A stretch of 64,000 bases of DNA from Pseudoalteromonas spongiae UST010723-006 (GCF_000238255.3 NZ_CP011039.1:1351001-1415000), one strand, 5' to 3'; shown: positions 9,228 to 19,538, numbered from the stretch's first letter. The notes: generated by a model from the sequence alone, not told the origin. Numbers and translations: made by a program.

Positions 9228-11633
9228 ATGTTTAAAACTAAATTTGTTAAACAATCATTGCTTGCAAGCGCAGTAGCACTTGCAATTTCTGGCTGTGGTG
9301 CTGAAGTGGCGAAAACTAACTCAGAAAGTACAGCGCAAAACAATTTAACGGCACCAGGCGCACCAGGTAGCAAACCGTTCTGGGCTTATTCAGGCAAAAC
9401 CGGTATTGGTACCAGTTACGAAGCGTATTTAGATGGCAGCTACAGCGATAAAGCGGCAACAGGCCCGGTTTCAAAAGTGTGGTTCTCATTAGCGCAGGGG
9501 ATTATTACCGAAACCATGTTTGGTTTAATTCATCAAGCACAGTTAAAAGAAATGCAATTTGTTGTTAAAGGCGACAACTTCATTGCTACAGAACTTGATG
9601 ATACCCAGTGGCAAATTGACTACCTACAAAAAGATGAGCTAGGCAGACCCTTGTCACTTGCTTACAAGTTGACGAATACTGACAAACAAGGCCGCTTTAA
9701 AATTGAAAAGCACATTTTTACTGATAGCAACAATCAAACGTTATTTGTAAAAGTGGTATTAGAATCACTTAAAGGCGAGCCATTATCACTTTATGTGCAT
9801 GCTAACCCGTATGTTAATAATAACGGTGTTGGCGATAAAGCCACGGTGAAAGAAGGTAAATTAGTAGCGGTTGATGGCGATAATTATCTGACACTTTCAA
9901 GTAACACAACATTTGAACAAGCGAGTGTAGGTTTTGTTGGTACATCTGATTTGATATCACAAATGAAGTCGGGCAAAACGTTCATAAGCTATGCAACAAC
10001 CGGTGATAAAACGGGTAACGTGTCGCTTGACGCCTTACTTGGCAGCACATCAAGCAAAGCAGAATTTGATTTAACACTGTCATTTGGTAACACCTTAGAT
10101 GAGAGTATTGCGGCAGCAAACGCAAGCCAACAGAAAGGTTACCAAGCACTATTAACTGAATTTGGTGCTGATTGGCAGAGTTATTTAGCATCGCTTGATC
10201 TTGAAGCGCTAAGCTCACAATCAGCTGATAATGGCCGCTTAGCGTATGCAAGTGCCTTAGTGTTAAAAGCGCAGGAAGATAAAACACATGCGGGCGCATT
10301 GATTGCATCACTGTCAAACCCTTGGGGTGATACCGTACCTGCAATTGAAGGGCATACCGGATATAAAGCTGTTTGGGTACGTGATTTCTACCAAGTAGCA
10401 ATGGCGTTTTTAGCTATGGGTGATAAAGCCACCGCTAAAACCGCGTTTGAATATTTAGAAAAAGTACAAGTGACGGATAAAACACCGGGTAACCAAGGTG
10501 ATACGGGCTGGTTTTTACAAAAGACCCATGTTGACGGTGAACTAGAATGGGTGGGTGTTCAGCTGGACCAAACAGCTATGCCAATTATGCTTGGTTGGAA
10601 GCTTTATCTTGCCGATGTGCTTAGCAAAGAAGAACTGATCCTTTGGTTTAACAAAATGCTCAAACCTGCGGCTGATTTTCTAGTTGAAGGTGGTCTTGCT
10701 AAAATTTTATGGAATGACACCGAAATAAAGCCGCCATTTACTCAGCAAGAACGTTGGGAAGAGCAAGCGGGGCATTCGCCATCAACCACTGCTGCTGTAA
10801 TTGCTGGTCTTATTACGGCAAGTGAAATTGCAAAGCTGGCAGGCGATGATACCTTGGCTACTAAGTACTTAAATGTAGCAAAAGATTACAATGCCAAAGT
10901 TGAATCGCGCATGTATACCACTAAAAGTACGTTACCAAGTGATGCATCAAACGGCCAGCACTATGTACGCATTAGCCAAGATGACGATGCAAACTCAGCG
11001 ACGGTGCTAGGCGATAACAATGGCCGCAAAGGTTTAGTCAAACAAAGCATTTTGGATGGCGGCTTTTTGGAACTTGTGCGTTATGGTGTAAGAAGCGCTG
11101 AAGATAAGCATATTATTGATACGCTTGATGAATATGATGCACAAAATTTACCTGAAAACCTTAAAGTAAAATATAACTTTACTTTTGAGGGGGTAAAGGG
11201 GCAATTCCCAGGCTGGCGTCGCTACGGTAATGACGGTTATGGTGAAGACGAAGTGACTGGCACCAACTACGCCGAAGGTGGTAATAATACCCCAGGGCAA
11301 CGTGGACGTGTTTGGCCGTTCTTTACCGGTGAACGAGGCCACTATGAAATTGCAAAACTCGTGCAATCTGATTCGTTCGATACGAAACAGCAAGCCGCAT
11401 TGACGCAAACCTATGTAAAAGGCATGGAACAATTCGCCAACGAAGGCTTAATGTTACCAGAGCAAGTGTGGGATGGTGTTGGTGTTAACCCGCATAATTA
11501 CACATTTGGCGAAGGCACAAATTCAGCGACACCACTTGCATGGACACACGCCGAATATATTAAATTATTGCGTTCAATGTCAGACAAACAAGTTTGGGAC
11601 TACTACCCAGTAGTCAAAGAAAAGTTGAATTAA
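9228..11633 (+). CDS. GH15 glucoamylase-type lipoprotein
   Basis: Releases glucose from non-reducing ends of maltodextrins. 801 residues from the ATG at 9228, chosen because it gives a compact lipoprotein signal peptide with lipobox ISGC. An upstream ATG at 9204, abutting the MFS stop, would add 8 residues. An N-terminal beta-sandwich like the glucodextranase N domain (PGAPGSKPFWAYSGKTGIG) precedes the (alpha/alpha)6 catalytic barrel. Acidic motifs QERWEEQAG (near residue 510) and TPLAWTHAEY (near 767) match the two catalytic Glu regions of GH15. It is last in the operon and followed by a terminator. Substrate could be dextran-like glucans, but amylase neighbours favour starch. Confidence 0.9.
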   Translation: MFKTKFVKQSLLASAVALAISGCGAEVAKTNSESTAQNNLTAPGAPGSKPFWAYSGKTGIGTSYEAYLDGSYSDKAATGPVSKVWFSLAQGIITETMFGLIHQAQLKEMQFVVKGDNFIATELDDTQWQIDYLQKDELGRPLSLAYKLTNTDKQGRFKIEKHIFTDSNNQTLFVKVVLESLKGEPLSLYVHANPYVNNNGVGDKATVKEGKLVAVDGDNYLTLSSNTTFEQASVGFVGTSDLISQMKSGKTFISYATTGDKTGNVSLDALLGSTSSKAEFDLTLSFGNTLDESIAAANASQQKGYQALLTEFGADWQSYLASLDLEALSSQSADNGRLAYASALVLKAQEDKTHAGALIASLSNPWGDTVPAIEGHTGYKAVWVRDFYQVAMAFLAMGDKATAKTAFEYLEKVQVTDKTPGNQGDTGWFLQKTHVDGELEWVGVQLDQTAMPIMLGWKLYLADVLSKEELILWFNKMLKPAADFLVEGGLAKILWNDTEIKPPFTQQERWEEQAGHSPSTTAAVIAGLITASEIAKLAGDDTLATKYLNVAKDYNAKVESRMYTTKSTLPSDASNGQHYVRISQDDDANSATVLGDNNGRKGLVKQSILDGGFLELVRYGVRSAEDKHIIDTLDEYDAQNLPENLKVKYNFTFEGVKGQFPGWRRYGNDGYGEDEVTGTNYAEGGNNTPGQRGRVWPFFTGERGHYEIAKLVQSDSFDTKQQAALTQTYVKGMEQFANEGLMLPEQVWDGVGVNPHNYTFGEGTNSATPLAWTHAEYIKLLRSMSDKQVWDYYPVVKEKLN

Positions 11634-11658
11634 AAAAGGCGCTTAACGCGCCTTTTTT
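11632..11658 (+). terminator. Terminator of the starch operon
   Basis: GGCGC (11638-11642) pairs with GCGCC (11648-11652), flanked by A6 and T6, giving an 11-bp stem with a 5-base loop directly after the glucoamylase stop. Confidence 0.9.
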
Positions 11659-11770
11659 AATTCAGTTTCAAAGATTAGCACTTCTGGAAGCCCTGCAGTA
11701 AGTGATTTGAAAAACATGTTTTTAAGTGATAACGTTCCAATTAGTAATTATTAATTTACAAGGAGTGTAT

Positions 11771-12262
11771 ATGGCAAAAAGATTGATTTGCATTGCGACA
11801 GCAATTGTTTTATTCGGGTGTAATTCAACTGCTGATAAATAAAGTCGTAAATACGCTGATTTGAGCGTATCAAACGATTTTTCGGAATTATTGCAGTTTA
11901 ATTCAGTAAAGAGATTTGCACCACGTTATCCTGAAGATCAAGTGGTTTCACGCAAGCAAGGGTGTGCAACTATTGAATATGTAGTAACAGCGGAACACAA
12001 AATTGAAGATATAACGTTAATAAACTCTACTCATAAAAGCTTTGCGAGAGAGGCAAAAAACGTTATTCCTAAATGGAATTGGCAAGCGTTAAGTGGAGCA
12101 GGGATGGATAAACCTATAAAGCTCCGAACTCGGTTTGAGTATTGCTTAGAAGATGGAAAAGGAAACTGTGCAATAAATAAATTAATTGCAAGGAGTCACT
12201 GTCCTGGCAATGATGTTGTGGCATCTGTTGGCACTTTAATAAGTAAAGAAATAGCATTTTAA
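11771..12262 (+). pseudogene. TonB-C-like lipoprotein gene with in-frame stop
   Basis: The ATG at 11771 has an ideal AGGAG site and encodes MAKRLICIATAIVLFGCNST, a lipoprotein signal with lipobox LFGC. A TAA at 11840-11842 stops it after 23 residues. The same frame then stays open to 12262 and encodes about 139 residues with a TonB C-terminal-like pattern (RYPEDQV near the start, IEYVVTAEHKIEDITLINS, IPKWNW). No usable ATG with a ribosome site precedes the second part; the only early start is a TTG at 11861 without a Shine-Dalgarno sequence. The simplest reading is one 163-residue lipoprotein gene broken by a nonsense mutation. Readthrough, reinitiation or a sequencing error are the alternatives. 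Confidence 0.75.
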
Positions 12263-12285
12263 AAGGCGCGTTAAGCGCCTTTTTT
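12261..12285. terminator. Bidirectional terminator
   Basis: GGCGC (12265-12269) and GCGCC (12275-12279), with A4 before and T6 after, lie between the convergent broken lipoprotein gene and the LacI gene. Confidence 0.85.
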
Positions 12286-13303
12286 ATGCCGAATGCCTCA
12301 CAACCAAGGTGGGCTTTAACTGGGTTTGTGCTGGAGGCTCGTCTTTTAATTGGGCTAGCAAATTCGCAACAAGCATTTCTCCCGCTACAGACGTACTTTG
12401 ATTAACTGTGGTGAGTGCGGGCTCAGTAAAGCTCGCAACAGGAATATCATCAAAGCCAATCACGCTAATATCTTCAGGTACATTTAATCCCGCTTCTTTG
12501 ATTGCGCGAATAGCGCCAATTGCAATTAAGTCACTGGCAGCAAAAATAGCATTAATAGGGCGTTTTAAGCTAAGCAAAGTCTTGGTGGCGTTATAGCCTG
12601 ACTCATCGGTTGAAATGGCATTAATAATTTGGCGCGCATCAACATCTAAACCATGTTTATTAAGCGTGTTCTTAAAGCCATTAAAACGGGCGAAAAATTC
12701 AGGGCTGTGTTCTGATGCATCACCGATAAACGCACATTGGGTGCGCTTTTTAGCGACTAAAAACTCTGCAACTTGCTCACCGCCAAAATAGTTATCACAG
12801 GAAATAGAAAGCTCTGGACGCGAATCAACACGTGCGCCCCAACAAACAAACTTAGTGTTGTTTTGTAACAGTGTGGCAAGTCGCGCTTGGTAATCTATGT
12901 AATCGCCGTAGCCCAGCAAAATTAAGCCATCAGCGCGGTGACTGTCTTCGTATTGCGCTTGCCAATCTTGATCCATTTGCTGAAATGACACAAGCAAATC
13001 ATAGCCTTGATTAGCACAGGCACGTGTGATTGAGCCCAACATTGATAGAAAAAACGGATTGATCATTGATTCATCGCTGGTGGGATCTTCAAATAGTAAC
13101 AGTGCAATGGTATTGCTTTGTTGCGTGCGCAGGTTACTAGCGTTTTTATCGACTTTGTAATTAAGTTTTTTGGCAATCTCAAAGACTTTCTTTTTGGTTT
13201 CCTCGTTCACTAACGGGCTGTTGCGCAATGCGCGCGAAACCGTAGATTGTGATACGCCTGCATAGTGGGCAATATCGAACGATGTGGCTTTGGATTTACT
13301 CAA
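12284..13303 (-). CDS. LacI-family repressor, probably of the starch locus
   Basis: 339-residue regulator. The N-terminal helix-turn-helix and hinge are seen in [19 protein letters not shown] (about 8-26), followed by a periplasmic-binding-protein-like effector domain ([12 protein letters not shown] to the C-terminus, with [12 protein letters not shown]). It reads away from glk and towards the starch operon's terminator. By position it is the best candidate for the ATACGTATGCA operators at 1031 and 1379, which would make it a MalR-type repressor responding to a maltodextrin or glucose derivative. That pairing is inference; the two LacI genes here could be assigned the other way round. Confidence 0.88.
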   Translation of the reverse strand: MSKSKATSFDIAHYAGVSQSTVSRALRNSPLVNEETKKKVFEIAKKLNYKVDKNASNLRTQQSNTIALLLFEDPTSDESMINPFFLSMLGSITRACANQGYDLLVSFQQMDQDWQAQYEDSHRADGLILLGYGDYIDYQARLATLLQNNTKFVCWGARVDSRPELSISCDNYFGGEQVAEFLVAKKRTQCAFIGDASEHSPEFFARFNGFKNTLNKHGLDVDARQIINAISTDESGYNATKTLLSLKRPINAIFAASDLIAIGAIRAIKEAGLNVPEDISVIGFDDIPVASFTEPALTTVNQSTSVAGEMLVANLLAQLKDEPPAQTQLKPTLVVRHSA

Positions 13304-13403
13304 CTGTGCACCTTTTTATGATAAACACGTTAATTTAGACGGTATTTTAGCCATAAACTTAATAAAAAAACTAACTTTATGTGATGAGATATTGAATTTA
13401 ATC

Positions 13404-13417
13404 TGACACCGGTGTCA
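13404..13417. promoter_or_regulatory. Perfect LacI-type operator upstream of glk
   Basis: TGACACCGGTGTCA is a perfect 14-bp palindrome, identical to the two sites upstream of edd (15829 and 15862). It lies between the divergent LacI gene and glk, 136 bases before the glk ATG. Confidence 0.8.
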
Positions 13418-13552
13418 TAATTAGTCAACTTAACCGAAGTCAATTGGGTTTGTTGCCATTTAGTTGATTGTCTGTAGCAGGGCAAGATATAACTAGTTAC
13501 GAGTTGCAATTGCTGCACTTAAAAATTAGCTAATTCAATTGAGAGAATTAAT

Positions 13553-14518
13553 ATGTTTGAGCCTATATTAGTTGCGGATGTTGGCGGTACAAATGCACGC
13601 TTTGCACTCGTTACAGCATTTGATAAAACGACAAAAGAAATTGTATTTAACAACATTCAAAAGTTTTCAAGTTTAGAGTTTGATAGCTTTGCTGATGTTG
13701 TTGCAGCCTACATTGATACGCTAGAAAGCGTGCCCAACAATGCATGTTTTGCCGTTGCGGGTCCACGTAAAAAAGACACGGTCTTTTTAACTAACTTAGG
13801 TTGGCAATTTAATGTAAGCGATATTAAACAGCAATTCAGCTTTGCTAATTTTAAAGTGATCAATGACTTTGCGGCATTTGCACACGCATCTCCTTACATT
13901 GATAACACTGCAAACTTAGTCATTAAAGATGGGCATAGTCACAGCGATGGTAATATTGCGGTGATTGGTCCAGGTACAGGGTTTGGCGCTGCTGCACTTG
14001 TGAAAGGCGAAGAGCAGAATGTGGTATTGAGCTGTGAAGCCGGCCATATCAGCTTAGCGGCATGTAATGAACTTGAACGCAACTTAATTACTGCATTAAG
14101 CGAAGAATTTGAACATGTTTCGGTTGAACATGTATTTTCCGGTCAGGGTATTGAAAACTTGTACCGTGCGATGGCGAAAGTCCATGGGCAAACAGCAAAG
14201 AACTTTGACGCGCCAACAATTACACAATTGGCGCTCGCAAATGATGACGACATTTGTGTAAAAACACTCAACCAATTCTGCGATTGGATTGGCGCTGTAG
14301 CAGGTGATTTGAGCCTGACCTTTAACGCGACCGGTGGTGTGTATATTGGCGGCGGTATTTTGCCCCGTTTTCAAGATAAGCTACTGGCGAGTGAGTTTGT
14401 AAAACGTTTTGTTGCAAAAGGAAAAATGCAGCACATTGTTAACGATATTCCGGTAATTTTAATCACTCAAGACAATATTCCGTTGTTGGGTGCGGCTGCC
14501 AGTTTAGATACGAAGTAA
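13553..14518 (+). CDS. glk: Glucokinase
   Basis: Phosphorylates glucose with ATP to glucose 6-phosphate in the cytoplasm. 321 residues, the same length as E. coli Glk. Seen: the phosphate-1 motif LVADVGGTNARF (6-17), NDFAAFA with the catalytic Asp near 105, GPGTGFGAA (139-147) of the adenosine region, and CEAGH (161-165). The ATG follows GAGAG. It is the first gene of a probable operon with the LacI gene 15 bases downstream, and a perfect operator sits upstream. It takes glucose freed by the amylases and glucosidases next door and feeds edd-eda. Confidence 0.96.
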   Translation: MFEPILVADVGGTNARFALVTAFDKTTKEIVFNNIQKFSSLEFDSFADVVAAYIDTLESVPNNACFAVAGPRKKDTVFLTNLGWQFNVSDIKQQFSFANFKVINDFAAFAHASPYIDNTANLVIKDGHSHSDGNIAVIGPGTGFGAAALVKGEEQNVVLSCEAGHISLAACNELERNLITALSEEFEHVSVEHVFSGQGIENLYRAMAKVHGQTAKNFDAPTITQLALANDDDICVKTLNQFCDWIGAVAGDLSLTFNATGGVYIGGGILPRFQDKLLASEFVKRFVAKGKMQHIVNDIPVILITQDNIPLLGAAASLDTK

Positions 14519-14533
14519 TAATTAGAGATTTAT

Positions 14534-15550
14534 ATGGAAAAAGTGACGATAAATAGTGTGGCTAAACACGCTGGGGTATCAAAAAAGACGGTATCTCGCG
14601 TGCTTAATAACGAGCCAAACGTGTCTGATGCGACCCGAGAGAAGGTTCAGCAAGCGTTTAAAGAGCTAAATTATCGTCCTAATCCGATTGCCCGAGGCCT
14701 TGCGCATAACCGCAGCTTTATCATTGGTTGTTTGTATGACAACCCGTCTAAAAGTTATATCACCCGTGTACAGTCAGGCGCGTTAGAAGCCTGCCAAGAG
14801 CGCAACTACAACTTGCTAATTCACCCATGTGAACTGCGCGGCGAACCACTTATTGATAATATTGAAACACTTATTAGCACATCGCGCTTAGATGGTATTG
14901 TATTAACGCCACCATTTTCAGATAACCGAGAGTTAGTAGACCATTTAAAGCTACGCAATATCCCGTATGCGCGCGTCGCACCAGTGACCCTAGACGACCA
15001 ATCAATCTCGATTAAAAGTAACGATACGCAAGCGGCTTACGATATTACCAAGTTATTGCTAAAACTTGGCCACAAAGATATTGCGTTTATTAAAGGTCAC
15101 CCAGATCACAGTGCGACTGAAGCGCGTTTCGCCGGCTATGTTGATGCCTTGAACGAAGAGGGCATAACCCTTAAAAGTGAGCTAGTTGCCGAGGGTAACT
15201 TTAGTTATCATTCTGGTGAAGACAGTGCGCGACAAATCCTTGAATCAGCAGCTCGACCAAGTGCGGTATTTGCGTCGAATGATTACATGGCCGCAGCGGT
15301 ATTAAAAGTTGCCTCGCAAATGTCACTGAAAGTACCTGATGAGCTGTCAATTGCAGGCTTTGATAATGCCCCGATTGCGCGCCATATTTGGCCTGGCCTT
15401 ACAACGATTGCGCAACCGGTAGAAGATATGACATTTCGTGCGGTAAACTTATTAATCGATAAGATCAATGCGCCGGAAAGCGAAGACATCGAAGAAGTGT
15501 TCGCTGGCAAATTAATTGAGCGTGAATCGACCGCGCCTGTGCAAAAATAA
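14534..15550 (+). CDS. LacI-family regulator of glucose catabolism
   Basis: 338 residues. Helix-turn-helix INSVAKHAGVSKKTVSRVL (about 4-22) is followed by hinge NYRPNPIARGL and a sugar-binding-like domain (SVFASNDYMAAAVL-type region, IAGFDNAPIARHIWPGLTT). It is co-transcribed with glk, with a 15-base gap. Being downstream of one TGACACCGGTGTCA operator and upstream of two more, it probably represses both glk and edd-eda-gap and so autoregulates. The effector may be a glucose-pathway intermediate; nothing in the sequence says which. Family certain, target inferred from position. Confidence 0.88.
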   Translation: MEKVTINSVAKHAGVSKKTVSRVLNNEPNVSDATREKVQQAFKELNYRPNPIARGLAHNRSFIIGCLYDNPSKSYITRVQSGALEACQERNYNLLIHPCELRGEPLIDNIETLISTSRLDGIVLTPPFSDNRELVDHLKLRNIPYARVAPVTLDDQSISIKSNDTQAAYDITKLLLKLGHKDIAFIKGHPDHSATEARFAGYVDALNEEGITLKSELVAEGNFSYHSGEDSARQILESAARPSAVFASNDYMAAAVLKVASQMSLKVPDELSIAGFDNAPIARHIWPGLTTIAQPVEDMTFRAVNLLIDKINAPESEDIEEVFAGKLIERESTAPVQK

Positions 15551-15828
15551 TTCTTTACGTAAGACTTCACGCCATACGAAAATAACGGTCGATAATTCCC
15601 AGTTAAAACAAAGCGCTTCTTTTATTTAAGAGGCGCTAAACATTTCACTTATACCTTAACAATATGCGGTTCCTTTGCCGCGTTTTTTCTTTATTACCTT
15701 ATATCTAAGCGTTCCTCGTAAATTATTTTTTCTGTCATTTTAATGTCATTGTCACTTGTTGAACTCAATTCATGCTTTTTATTGTAGATAAATTGGGCAG
15801 TTCACAAGAAAAGCACTAAAATTAGGGT

Positions 15829-15842
15829 TGACACCGGTGTCA
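15829..15842. promoter_or_regulatory. LacI-type operator O1 of edd
   Basis: Perfect TGACACCGGTGTCA overlapping a TTGACA -35 box. Identical to the glk operator. Confidence 0.8.
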
Positions 15843-15861
15843 TGGATCGGTTTTAATAATG

Positions 15862-15875
15862 TGACACCGGTGTCA
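15862..15875. promoter_or_regulatory. LacI-type operator O2 of edd
   Basis: A second perfect TGACACCGGTGTCA, centred exactly 33 bp from O1 (about three helical turns), covering the expected transcription start. Same-face spacing favours cooperative binding. Confidence 0.8.
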
Positions 15876-15996
15876 TAGAGTGATTGTGAGAGACGCTCGA
15901 TATCGGACCTTTGAACGGGTAGACAAAGTCGCTCGGTACTTAGACTAGCAGGAGTCTCTAATTTAAGTACTGAGCCTTTTTCCCAAATCTTTATGA

Positions 15997-17871
15997 ATGA
16001 GTGCGAAAATGCTACACCCAAGAATCCAAGAAGTAACCGAACGAATCATTGAACGCAGTAAAGCAACGCGTCAAGCGTATTTAGCGCGTATGACAGCAGC
16101 TAAATCTAAAAAACGCGTACGTGCTGGCTTAGGTTGCGGTAACCTTGCACACGTAATGGCAGCCTGTTCAAGCTCAGACAAAGCATTATTAACCAAAGAC
16201 GAACAACCTAATCTTGGTATTATCAATTCTTACAACGACATGCTTTCAGCGCATGTGCCTTACAAAGAATACCCAGATCTTATTAAAAAGGTTGCAACCA
16301 AATTTAATGCCACTGCACAAGTTGCCGGTGGTGTACCTGCTATGTGTGATGGTGTAACGCAAGGCCGTGATGGCATGGAGCTTTCACTTTTTTCCCGTGA
16401 TGTGATTGCAATGTCTACGGCTGTTTCACTGTCGCACGACGTTTTTGATGGCGTATTTTGTTTAGGTCTGTGTGACAAAATTGTCCCGGGCCTTGTAATT
16501 GGCTCACTGTCTTTTGGCCACTTACCAATTTACTTTTTACCAGCAGGCCCAATGCCTTCAGGTATTCCAAATAAAGAAAAAGCGCGTGTACGCCAAAAAT
16601 TTGCGCAAGGGTTAATCGGTCGTGATGAATTACTTGCAGCAGAAAGCGCGTCATATCACAGCGCCGGTACATGTACTTTCTACGGTACTGCTAACTCTAA
16701 CCAAATGTTGATGGAAATTATGGGTCTGCACCTGCCAGGCAGCTCGTTTGTAAATCCATACACAGAATTACGTGATGGTTTAACGGTTAATGCGGTAGAA
16801 ATGATGCTTAACCAGCTGATCACCAGCCAAGATGCCAATCCAATTGGTGAAATTGTCAGTGAAAAAACCATTGTGAATGGTTTAGTTGGCTTACTTGCAA
16901 CAGGTGGTTCAACTAACCATGCAATTCACTTAGTTGCAATGGCAAAAGCAGCAGGCGTAGAAATTACGTGGAAAGACATGTCAGATATTTCTGAAGTTGT
17001 GCCACTGCTTGCACGTGTTTATCCAAATGGTTCGGCAGATGTTAACCATTTCCATGCAGCAGGTGGTTTACCGTTCTTAGTGAAAGAGCTATTAAAAGGC
17101 GGTTTCTTACACGAAGATGTGAAGACCATTGTTGGTAATAGCCTAAACGATTACACCAAAGAGCCAGTAATTGACACTTCGGTAATTGCTACCGACAACC
17201 AAATTGCAGCGAAAGTGAAATGGCAAGATTGCCCAGAAAATTCGCACGATGAAGAAGTACTTCGCCCAGTTACAAATCCATTTAACCCGCAAGGTGGCTT
17301 GCAGCTATTAACGGGTAACTTGGGCCATGCGGTGATTAAAGTATCTGCGGTACAAGAGCAGCATCAAACAGTGACTGCACCTGCAAAAGTATTTAATTCG
17401 CAAGCAGGATTGCAAGATGCCTTTGCTCGCGGCGAACTTGAAACTGACTTTATCGCTGTAATTAAAGAGCAAGGCCCTAAAGCGAAAGGTATGCCGGAGC
17501 TACACAAGTTAACGCCAATTATGGCAACGTTGCAAGACAAAGGCTTTAAAGTGGCGATTGTTACTGACGGCCGCATGTCTGGCGCATCAGGTAAAGTGCC
17601 AGCGGCTATTCACCTTGCGCCAGAAGCAGTCGAGGGTGGCTTTATTGCAAAAATCCGCGAAGGTGATGTGGTAACACTTGATGCACCAAATGGCGTATTA
17701 AAAGTGCATGTTGCTGATGATGAATTTGCACAGCGTGAAATAGAAATTAGCGAACAAGTTCAAACTTTTGGAACAGGTCGTGAATTGTTTGAAGGTATTC
17801 GCCAAACGGTATCTAGCGCAGATTTAGGTGCCAGTGCATTTGGTCTGATCTACCCAAATACAAACCAATAA
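15997..17871 (+). CDS. edd: Phosphogluconate dehydratase
   Basis: Entner-Doudoroff step 1: dehydrates 6-phosphogluconate to KDPG using an iron-sulfur cluster. 624 residues against about 603 in E. coli. Strong family blocks: [50 protein letters not shown] and [14 protein letters not shown] (cluster Cys), and [13 protein letters not shown]. The start is uncertain: the ATG at 15997 gives [10 protein letters not shown] and the ATG at 16009 gives MLHPRI; neither has a strong ribosome site. First gene of edd-eda-gap under two LacI operators. Confidence 0.96.
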   Translation: MSAKMLHPRIQEVTERIIERSKATRQAYLARMTAAKSKKRVRAGLGCGNLAHVMAACSSSDKALLTKDEQPNLGIINSYNDMLSAHVPYKEYPDLIKKVATKFNATAQVAGGVPAMCDGVTQGRDGMELSLFSRDVIAMSTAVSLSHDVFDGVFCLGLCDKIVPGLVIGSLSFGHLPIYFLPAGPMPSGIPNKEKARVRQKFAQGLIGRDELLAAESASYHSAGTCTFYGTANSNQMLMEIMGLHLPGSSFVNPYTELRDGLTVNAVEMMLNQLITSQDANPIGEIVSEKTIVNGLVGLLATGGSTNHAIHLVAMAKAAGVEITWKDMSDISEVVPLLARVYPNGSADVNHFHAAGGLPFLVKELLKGGFLHEDVKTIVGNSLNDYTKEPVIDTSVIATDNQIAAKVKWQDCPENSHDEEVLRPVTNPFNPQGGLQLLTGNLGHAVIKVSAVQEQHQTVTAPAKVFNSQAGLQDAFARGELETDFIAVIKEQGPKAKGMPELHKLTPIMATLQDKGFKVAIVTDGRMSGASGKVPAAIHLAPEAVEGGFIAKIREGDVVTLDAPNGVLKVHVADDEFAQREIEISEQVQTFGTGRELFEGIRQTVSSADLGASAFGLIYPNTNQ

Positions 17872-17883
17872 CAGGAAGTAAAA

Positions 17884-18513
17884 ATGAGTATTGAAAAAAT
17901 TCTTCAAGCAGCACCGGTAGTCCCTGTTGTTGTTATTAATAACCTTGAAGATGCAGTGCCACTTGCAAAGGCATTGTACAACGGTGGCTTACGCGCATTA
18001 GAAATTACCCTGCGTACACCTGTAGCGGTAGAAGCAATTAAACAAATTAAACAAGCATTGCCAGAAGCGTACGTTGGTACTGGCACTGTAATAGATAAAG
18101 CAACCTTTAATGCATCAATTGAAGCGGGCGCTGATTTTATGGTGAGCCCTGGTGTTAACGATGAGTTGTTAGCGCTTGCCAGTGAAACAGATGTGCCATT
18201 TTTACCAGGTGCTGCAACACCAAGTGAAGTGATGCAGCTGGCAGCAAAAGGCTTCGGCTTTTTAAAGTTTTTCCCAGCAGAAGCCGCCGGTGGTGTGCCA
18301 ATGTTGAAGTCAATTTTTGGTCCACTACCACATGTTAAGTTTTGCCCAACTGGCGGTGTAAGCCTTGCCAGTGCGCCTAACTATTTAGCACTGCCAAATG
18401 TAGTGTGTGTGGGTGGTACTTGGATGTTAGATAAAGAATTAATCGCAAATAAAGACTGGCAAGCAATCGAAGAGTTAGCGCGCCAAGCAAGTAAAGTGAA
18501 TGAGGGTGAATAA
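17884..18513 (+). CDS. eda: KDPG aldolase
   Basis: Entner-Doudoroff step 2: splits 2-keto-3-deoxy-6-phosphogluconate into pyruvate and glyceraldehyde 3-phosphate. 209 residues. Glu40 in ALEITLRT and the Schiff-base Lys128 in [13 protein letters not shown] match the E. coli catalytic pair. Ribosome site AGGAAG precedes the ATG, 12 bases after edd. The stop almost touches the next ATG (one base between). Confidence 0.96.
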   Translation: MSIEKILQAAPVVPVVVINNLEDAVPLAKALYNGGLRALEITLRTPVAVEAIKQIKQALPEAYVGTGTVIDKATFNASIEAGADFMVSPGVNDELLALASETDVPFLPGAATPSEVMQLAAKGFGFLKFFPAEAAGGVPMLKSIFGPLPHVKFCPTGGVSLASAPNYLALPNVVCVGGTWMLDKELIANKDWQAIEELARQASKVNEGE

Positions 18514-18514
18514 G

Positions 18515-19519
18515 ATGATCAGAGTAGCTATTAACGGTTATGGCCGTATTGGACGCAACGTATTACGCGCGCTTTATGAGTCAAATCGCGAACAAGAAAT
18601 TAAAATTGTTGCAATTAACGACTTAGCACCAGCTAACGTAAATGCACACCTTACACAGTACGATTCAGTGCATGGTACGTTTGGTAAAAAAGTAACGCTT
18701 GCTGAAAACACACTGGTTATCGACAACGATGAAATTGCATTAGTACAAGAACGCGATCCTGCAAACTTGCCTTGGGCTGATTTAGCTGTGGACATCGTGC
18801 TTGAATGTACTGGTCTTTTCACATCACGTGACGCGGCAGCAAAACACATTGAAGCGGGTGCAAAGCGTGTAATCGTATCTGCGCCAGGTACAGATATGGA
18901 CGCAACGGTTGTGCACGGTGTTAACTCAGATGTGTTAAACGCTGATAGCATTATTATTTCAAATGCGTCGTGTACAACTAACTGTTTAGCGCCTGTTGCT
19001 AAAGCGCTTAACGATACAATTGGTATTGAGCAAGGCAGCATGACAACAATTCATGCTTACACCAACGACCAAAACCTATCGGACGTGTACCACAGCGATT
19101 TATACCGTGCACGTAGTGCAACACAAAGTATGATCCCAACTAAAACGGGCGCAGCAAAAGCAGTAGGCTTAGTATTACCTGAGCTTGCTGGTAAGCTAGA
19201 CGGCATGGCGGTACGTGTACCAACTATCAATGTATCACTTGTGGATTTAACCTTTGTTGCCAAGCGTGACACGACAGCTGAAGAAGTAAATGCAGCGGTT
19301 AAAGCTGCAGCTGAAGGTGCAATGGCAGAAGTACTTGAGTACAACGAAGCACCGCTTGTATCAATTGATTTTAACCACAACCCAGCGTCTTCAGTATTCG
19401 ATGCAACGCAAACTAAGGTTGATGGTAAATTAGTTAAAGTAATGGCTTGGTACGATAACGAGTGGGGTTTCTCAAACCGCATGCTTGACCAAGTAACAGC
19501 ATTAGGTAAGTTTTTATAA
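18515..19519 (+). CDS. gap: Glyceraldehyde-3-phosphate dehydrogenase
   Basis: Oxidises glyceraldehyde 3-phosphate with NAD and phosphate to 1,3-bisphosphoglycerate. 334 residues. The ATG at 18515 is chosen because [14 protein letters not shown] is the family N-terminus; the frame is open back to 18500 inside eda. Asp in AINDLA suggests NAD specificity. Catalytic Cys153 in [13 protein letters not shown] and His180 in [10 protein letters not shown] are present. Third gene of the Entner-Doudoroff operon: it takes the aldolase product directly. Naming it gapA or another paralogue would need the rest of the genome. Confidence 0.95.
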   Translation: MIRVAINGYGRIGRNVLRALYESNREQEIKIVAINDLAPANVNAHLTQYDSVHGTFGKKVTLAENTLVIDNDEIALVQERDPANLPWADLAVDIVLECTGLFTSRDAAAKHIEAGAKRVIVSAPGTDMDATVVHGVNSDVLNADSIIISNASCTTNCLAPVAKALNDTIGIEQGSMTTIHAYTNDQNLSDVYHSDLYRARSATQSMIPTKTGAAKAVGLVLPELAGKLDGMAVRVPTINVSLVDLTFVAKRDTTAEEVNAAVKAAAEGAMAEVLEYNEAPLVSIDFNHNPASSVFDATQTKVDGKLVKVMAWYDNEWGFSNRMLDQVTALGKFL

Positions 19520-19538
19520 TTTACTCTACCGACTAAGT

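Larger units (their letters stand above)
15551..15996. promoter_or_regulatory. Intergenic control region of edd-eda-gap
   Basis: A 446-base gap without a convincing gene. A hairpin at 15612-15637 (AGCGCTTC/GAGGCGCT) may end the glk transcript but lacks a T-run on the plus strand. TTGACA at 15828-15833 with TTTAAT at 15852-15857 (18-base spacing) is a plausible promoter. One operator overlaps the -35 and the second lies just after the -10. Confidence 0.6.

Noticed and set aside
15612..15637. Hairpin AGCGCTTC/GAGGCGCT as a terminator of the glk operon
   Set aside because: Good stem but no T-run on the plus strand, so it is only mentioned as a possible transcript end.
15779..16021. 80-residue minus-strand frame in the edd control region
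   Set aside because: It overlaps two operators, a promoter and the edd start; no ribosome site or protein features.
18574..19482. Minus-strand open frames opposite gap
   Set aside because: Codon-bias shadows of a highly expressed gene; no start signals or motifs.
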